Shown here: positions 61,121-64,000 of the stretch, one piece after another | Layout: each line of letters opens with the position of its first letter | Numbering within the stretch: position 1 is the stretch's first letter | From: an uncultured Collinsella sp. | Lineage (GTDB): Bacteria; Actinomycetota; Coriobacteriia; Coriobacteriales; Coriobacteriaceae | Reading direction: 5' to 3' | Assembly: GCA_900544115.1 (NCBI GenBank) | Contig: UQTW01000009.1 | Location: forward strand, 1 to 64,000 | Length of the DNA stretch: 64,000 nucleotides | The notes under the pieces: generated by a model | The model's input: the letters and a program-made list of their open reading frames with translations, nothing else | Database searches by the model: none | What the model was told of the DNA's origin: nothing | Program-made: the position numbers and the translations under genes

Positions 61121-63220
61121 CTACTCCTCGCCCTCGAGCTTCTCGCTCGCCTCGAGCCACGCCATCTCCAACTCGTCCATGGCGGCGTGGGCCTCGTCGA
61201 TCTTTGCCTGCTGCTCGCCCAGCGCCGTGTAATTGGTGGGGTCGACCTGCGCCATCGCAGCCTCGGCCTCCTCCACGCGAGCGCGCTGCGTCTCCATCTT
61301 GCGCTCGAGCGAGCTCACCTCGCGGCGGAGCTTCTGGCGCTCGGCGTTGGAAAGACCGTTGGGCTGCCCGCTCGTCTTGGGCTTTTCGGCCGCAACCGCT
61401 GCGGCGCCGGTGTCGAACGTGCCGGTCTTGGCACTCGGTGCGCCCACGGGCTCGCCCTCGGCCGTGGCGTTGCACAGGCGCAGGTACTGGTCCACGCCGC
61501 CGGGCATATGCGTCAGGTGACCGTCGAGCAGTGCCCACTGCTGGTCGGTCACGCGCTCCATCAAGAAGCGGTCGTGCGTCACCAGGATCAGCGTGCCCGG
61601 CCAGCCGTCCAGCAAGTCCTCGACAATCGCCAGCATGTCGGTATCCAGGTCGTTGCCGGGCTCGTCCAGGATGAGCACGTTGGGCTCGTCCAGGATTGTC
61701 AGTAGCAGCGACAGACGACGGCGCTGGCCGCCCGAAAGATCGCCGATGCGGCTCCAGAGCTGCTGCGTCGTAAAGCCCAGACGCTCGCAGAGCTTCTCGG
61801 GTGAAGTCTCCTTGCCGTCAATGACGTAGTACTTCTTATAGTGGCTGAGCACCTCGCGGATCGTGTCGCCCATGTAGGGTTCGAGCTCCTCGAGCTGCTG
61901 CGACAGCACGCCAAAGCGCACCGTCTGGCCGATCTTCACGCGGCCGCGCAGGGGCGCGATCTTGCCCTGGATCACGTCGAGCAGCGTCGACTTGCCGGCG
62001 CCGTTCTCGCCCAAAAGACCATAGCGGTCGCCCGCACCAATGAGCCAGGTCACGTCGTTGAGCACCTGCTTGGGCGCGCCATCGGTATCCGCATAGCCGG
62101 CGTCCACGTCGACCACATCGATAACTTGCTTGCCCAGGCGGCTCACGGCCAGGCGCTTGAGCTCCAGCTCGTCACGCACGGGCGGCACGTCGGCGATCAG
62201 CTCGCGAGCGGCATCCACGCGAAACTTGGGCTTGGTGGAGCGCGCCTGGGCACCGCGGCTCAGCCACGCGAGCTCCTTACGTGCCATGTTGCGACGGCGC
62301 TCCTCGGTAACCGCGGCCATGCGGTCGCGTTCCACGCGCTGCAAGATATATGCCGAATAGCCGCCCTCGAAGGGATCGACCTGGCCGTCGTGAACCTCCC
62401 ACATGCTGGTGCAGACCTCGTCCAAGAACCAGCGATCGTGCGTGACCACGAGCATCGCGCCCTGACCGCGCTGCCAGCGGGCCTTTAAGTGACGCGCAAG
62501 CCAGTTGATGGTGCGCATGTCCAGATGGTTGGTGGGCTCATCGAGCATGAGCACGTCATAGTCGCCGATCAGCAGGCGCGCGAGGTCCACGCGGCGGCGC
62601 TGACCGCCCGAGAGCTCGCCTACCATGCCCTCCCAGGGCACATCGCTAATAAGACCGGCCAGAATCTGGCGCGTACGGGGGCTCGACGCCCACTCGTACT
62701 CGGGGGCGTCACCCACAACGGCATGATGCACGGTATCGGTATCGACAAGCTGGTCCTTTTGGCCGAGTAGACCGATCGTGATGCCGCGGCGCTCGAGGAT
62801 CTGGCGGCAGACCGCCCCGGCAAACACGAGGCACGCTGTGAGCCGGCCGCTGAACGGGCCGCCGCCGCGCAGGTCGGCGTGGCCGCCGAAGCGCACGGTC
62901 GCGGCGTAGTCCGCGTGGCTCGGACGCGGGATCTCCGGATGGTAGGCCGCGCTGTTCTGGTCCTTGTTGCGGAAGATGGCCGAGATCGGCGCGCCGGTCG
63001 TCACGCCGTTGAGGATGCCGCTCATCACGAGCGGGTCATCGGTCTCGGAGCGGTGGGTCGTCAGGTCGGACGAGCCGGGGGCGCGCCGGCGCATCTGGAT
63101 GCGCACGGCGTCCATGTCAACGGCCTCTCCGGCCGGGACGCCGTCGAGCACGACGCCGATCGCCGGGCCGTGCGACTCGCCGAAAATCGTCACTTTTACA
63201 CGTTCGCCATAGGTGTTCAT
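61121..63220 (-). CDS. In-frame chimera: chorismate synthase N-terminus fused to truncated ABC-F ATPase
   Basis: A 699-residue frame. Residues 1-150 are the start of chorismate synthase (MNTYGERVKVTIFGESHGPAIG; RRRAPGSSDLTTHRSE; RPSHADY; FGGHADLRGGGPFSGR). From about residue 147 it becomes an ABC-F protein that is missing its first Walker A: LSGGQRRRVDLARLL, DEPTNHLDM, the linker, a complete second domain with GENGAGKSTLLD and LSGGQRRRLSLLL, and a C-terminal coiled coil. The join lies at about 62772-62785 in GGCATCACGATCGG, which suits both families (RRGITIG). Neither enzyme would be complete. It is either a microhomology deletion or an assembly error. GAGG precedes the ATG at 63220. Confidence 0.85.
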   Translation of the reverse strand: MNTYGERVKVTIFGESHGPAIGVVLDGVPAGEAVDMDAVRIQMRRRAPGSSDLTTHRSETDDPLVMSGILNGVTTGAPISAIFRNKDQNSAAYHPEIPRPSHADYAATVRFGGHADLRGGGPFSGRLTACLVFAGAVCRQILERRGITIGLLGQKDQLVDTDTVHHAVVGDAPEYEWASSPRTRQILAGLISDVPWEGMVGELSGGQRRRVDLARLLIGDYDVLMLDEPTNHLDMRTINWLARHLKARWQRGQGAMLVVTHDRWFLDEVCTSMWEVHDGQVDPFEGGYSAYILQRVERDRMAAVTEERRRNMARKELAWLSRGAQARSTKPKFRVDAARELIADVPPVRDELELKRLAVSRLGKQVIDVVDVDAGYADTDGAPKQVLNDVTWLIGAGDRYGLLGENGAGKSTLLDVIQGKIAPLRGRVKIGQTVRFGVLSQQLEELEPYMGDTIREVLSHYKKYYVIDGKETSPEKLCERLGFTTQQLWSRIGDLSGGQRRRLSLLLTILDEPNVLILDEPGNDLDTDMLAIVEDLLDGWPGTLILVTHDRFLMERVTDQQWALLDGHLTHMPGGVDQYLRLCNATAEGEPVGAPSAKTGTFDTGAAAVAAEKPKTSGQPNGLSNAERQKLRREVSSLERKMETQRARVEEAEAAMAQVDPTNYTALGEQQAKIDEAHAAMDELEMAWLEASEKLEGEE

Positions 63221-63439
63221 GCGGTTGCCTCGCTGTTCGTTCAAAAATAGGTTTACAGTTAACCATACAACATTTTCGCGGTCTTGTAAATGCCTTTTGC
63301 GCGCCGGGAGCGCCGCGCGGCTGTGCGGGCGCGGATTTTACAGATTGGACATGAAAAAATCGTGCCGGTTGTTTATAATAGGATGCACCATTGGATCATT
63401 ATGCCCGGCGCGGCGCGCCGGCGAAGGAGGCAACAACAC

Positions 63440-64000
63440 ATGAGCCAGAAAGTGCTCGTCGTGGAGGACGATATCAACATCGCGGAATTGCTGCGCCTGT
63501 ATCTGCAGAAAGACGGCTTCGAGGTGTCGCACGCGGCCGACGGCGGCAAGGCCGTCGAGATGGCCAAGGAGATCCAGCCCGACCTTGTGCTGCTCGATAT
63601 CATGCTGCCCGTGATGGACGGCTGGCAGGTCTGCCGCGAGCTGCGCAAGACCATGAAAATGCCCATCATCATGCTCACCGCCAAGGGCGAGACCGAGGAC
63701 AAGGTCTCCGGTCTGGAGATGGGCGCGGACGACTACATCGTCAAGCCCTTCGAGGTCAAGGAGCTGCTTGCGCGCGTGCACGCCGTGCTGCGCCGCACCG
63801 GCGACGACGGCAAGCCCCAGAGCAAGAAGCTCACCTTCGACAAGCTCGTCATCAACCTCGACTCCTATGAGCTGATCGTCGACGGCAAGAAGATCGACAC
63901 GCCGCCCAAGGAGATGGAGCTTTTGTACCACCTTGCGGCGACGCCCAACCGCGTCTACACCCGCAACCAGCTGCTCGACGAGGTGTGGGGCTTTGACTAC
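63440..64000 (+). CDS. OmpR-family response regulator (partial at window end)
   Basis: 187 residues are visible and the gene runs off the right edge. The receiver domain starts KVLVVEDDINIAELLRLYL, with phosphoacceptor Asp in LVLLDIMLPVMDGW near residue 53 and the Lys in DDYIVKPFEVKELLARV. The C-terminal winged helix begins at LTFDKLVINLDSYELIVDG and reaches the window end in TRNQLLDEVWGF. AAGGAGG before the ATG is excellent. A TATAAT at 63374-63379 may be its -10 box. A histidine kinase gene is expected just beyond. It may share the origin of the chorismate synthase fragment rather than of the rest of the window. Confidence 0.93.
   Translation, partial: MSQKVLVVEDDINIAELLRLYLQKDGFEVSHAADGGKAVEMAKEIQPDLVLLDIMLPVMDGWQVCRELRKTMKMPIIMLTAKGETEDKVSGLEMGADDYIVKPFEVKELLARVHAVLRRTGDDGKPQSKKLTFDKLVINLDSYELIVDGKKIDTPPKEMELLYHLAATPNRVYTRNQLLDEVWGFDY

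Noticed and set aside
63391..63870. 159-residue frame over the response regulator
   Set aside because: It is an out-of-frame reading of the OmpR-type gene that starts at 63440, which has an excellent ribosome binding site and clear receiver motifs.

Overview
The window looks like a high-GC Coriobacteriia chromosome, most probably Collinsella. The basis is gene content, strong AAAGGAG-type ribosome binding sites, and a dense set of short palindromic intergenic repeats, above all a CACCACAAAGG...CCTTTGTGGTG hairpin present in seven good copies. This is inferred from sequence style; no database search was run.

Layout. 1-24.3 kb is mostly housekeeping: argS, a CarD-like regulator, an HD protein, proA and proB separated by an alpha/beta hydrolase, pncB, tRNA-Ala(CGC), a radical SAM protein, a probable 6S RNA, a WecA/TagO-type glycosyl-phosphate transferase, trpS, a short MGMT-like protein, a DegV protein, a MarR regulator, a B3/B4-domain protein, ATP-dependent pckA, a polysaccharide flippase-like protein, a metallophosphatase and a cation/proton antiporter. 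24.7-42.4 kb is a defence island. It holds a DUF3800 protein bracketed by three copies of a small hairpin-terminator RNA, and a leftward BREX type 1 operon (brxA, brxB, brxC, pglX, pglZ, brxL). In this operon pglX is split: its C-terminal domain is a separate gene, and two AT-richer genes sit between the halves. Two unrecognised genes close the operon. The operon begins at a run of ten Gs that separates a well-placed upstream GTG start from the brxA frame, which suggests phase variation.

42.6-64 kb returns to metabolism and transport: serC-serA, an M20 peptidase, two tandem histidine phosphatases, a nitroreductase, DUF308 and DUF188 proteins, a His-rich 10TM metal exporter family member, a DEDDh exonuclease, and an ArsR-HMA-P1B ATPase metal-efflux locus with clear repeated operators. 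A DtxR-type regulator and a Cof-type HAD phosphatase follow. Two PD-(D/E)XK-like paralogues (45.7 and 55.2 kb) lie next to repeat-rich spacers. Near the right edge an ABC-F ATPase lacks its first Walker A and is fused in frame to the N-terminal 150 residues of chorismate synthase. This is either a microhomology deletion or an assembly chimera, so sequence to the right of about 62,780 may not belong to the same genome. A response regulator gene is cut off by the window end.

The most interesting candidates are the DUF3800-RNA locus, the possible poly-G switch on BREX, and the split pglX carrying an inserted two-gene cassette.
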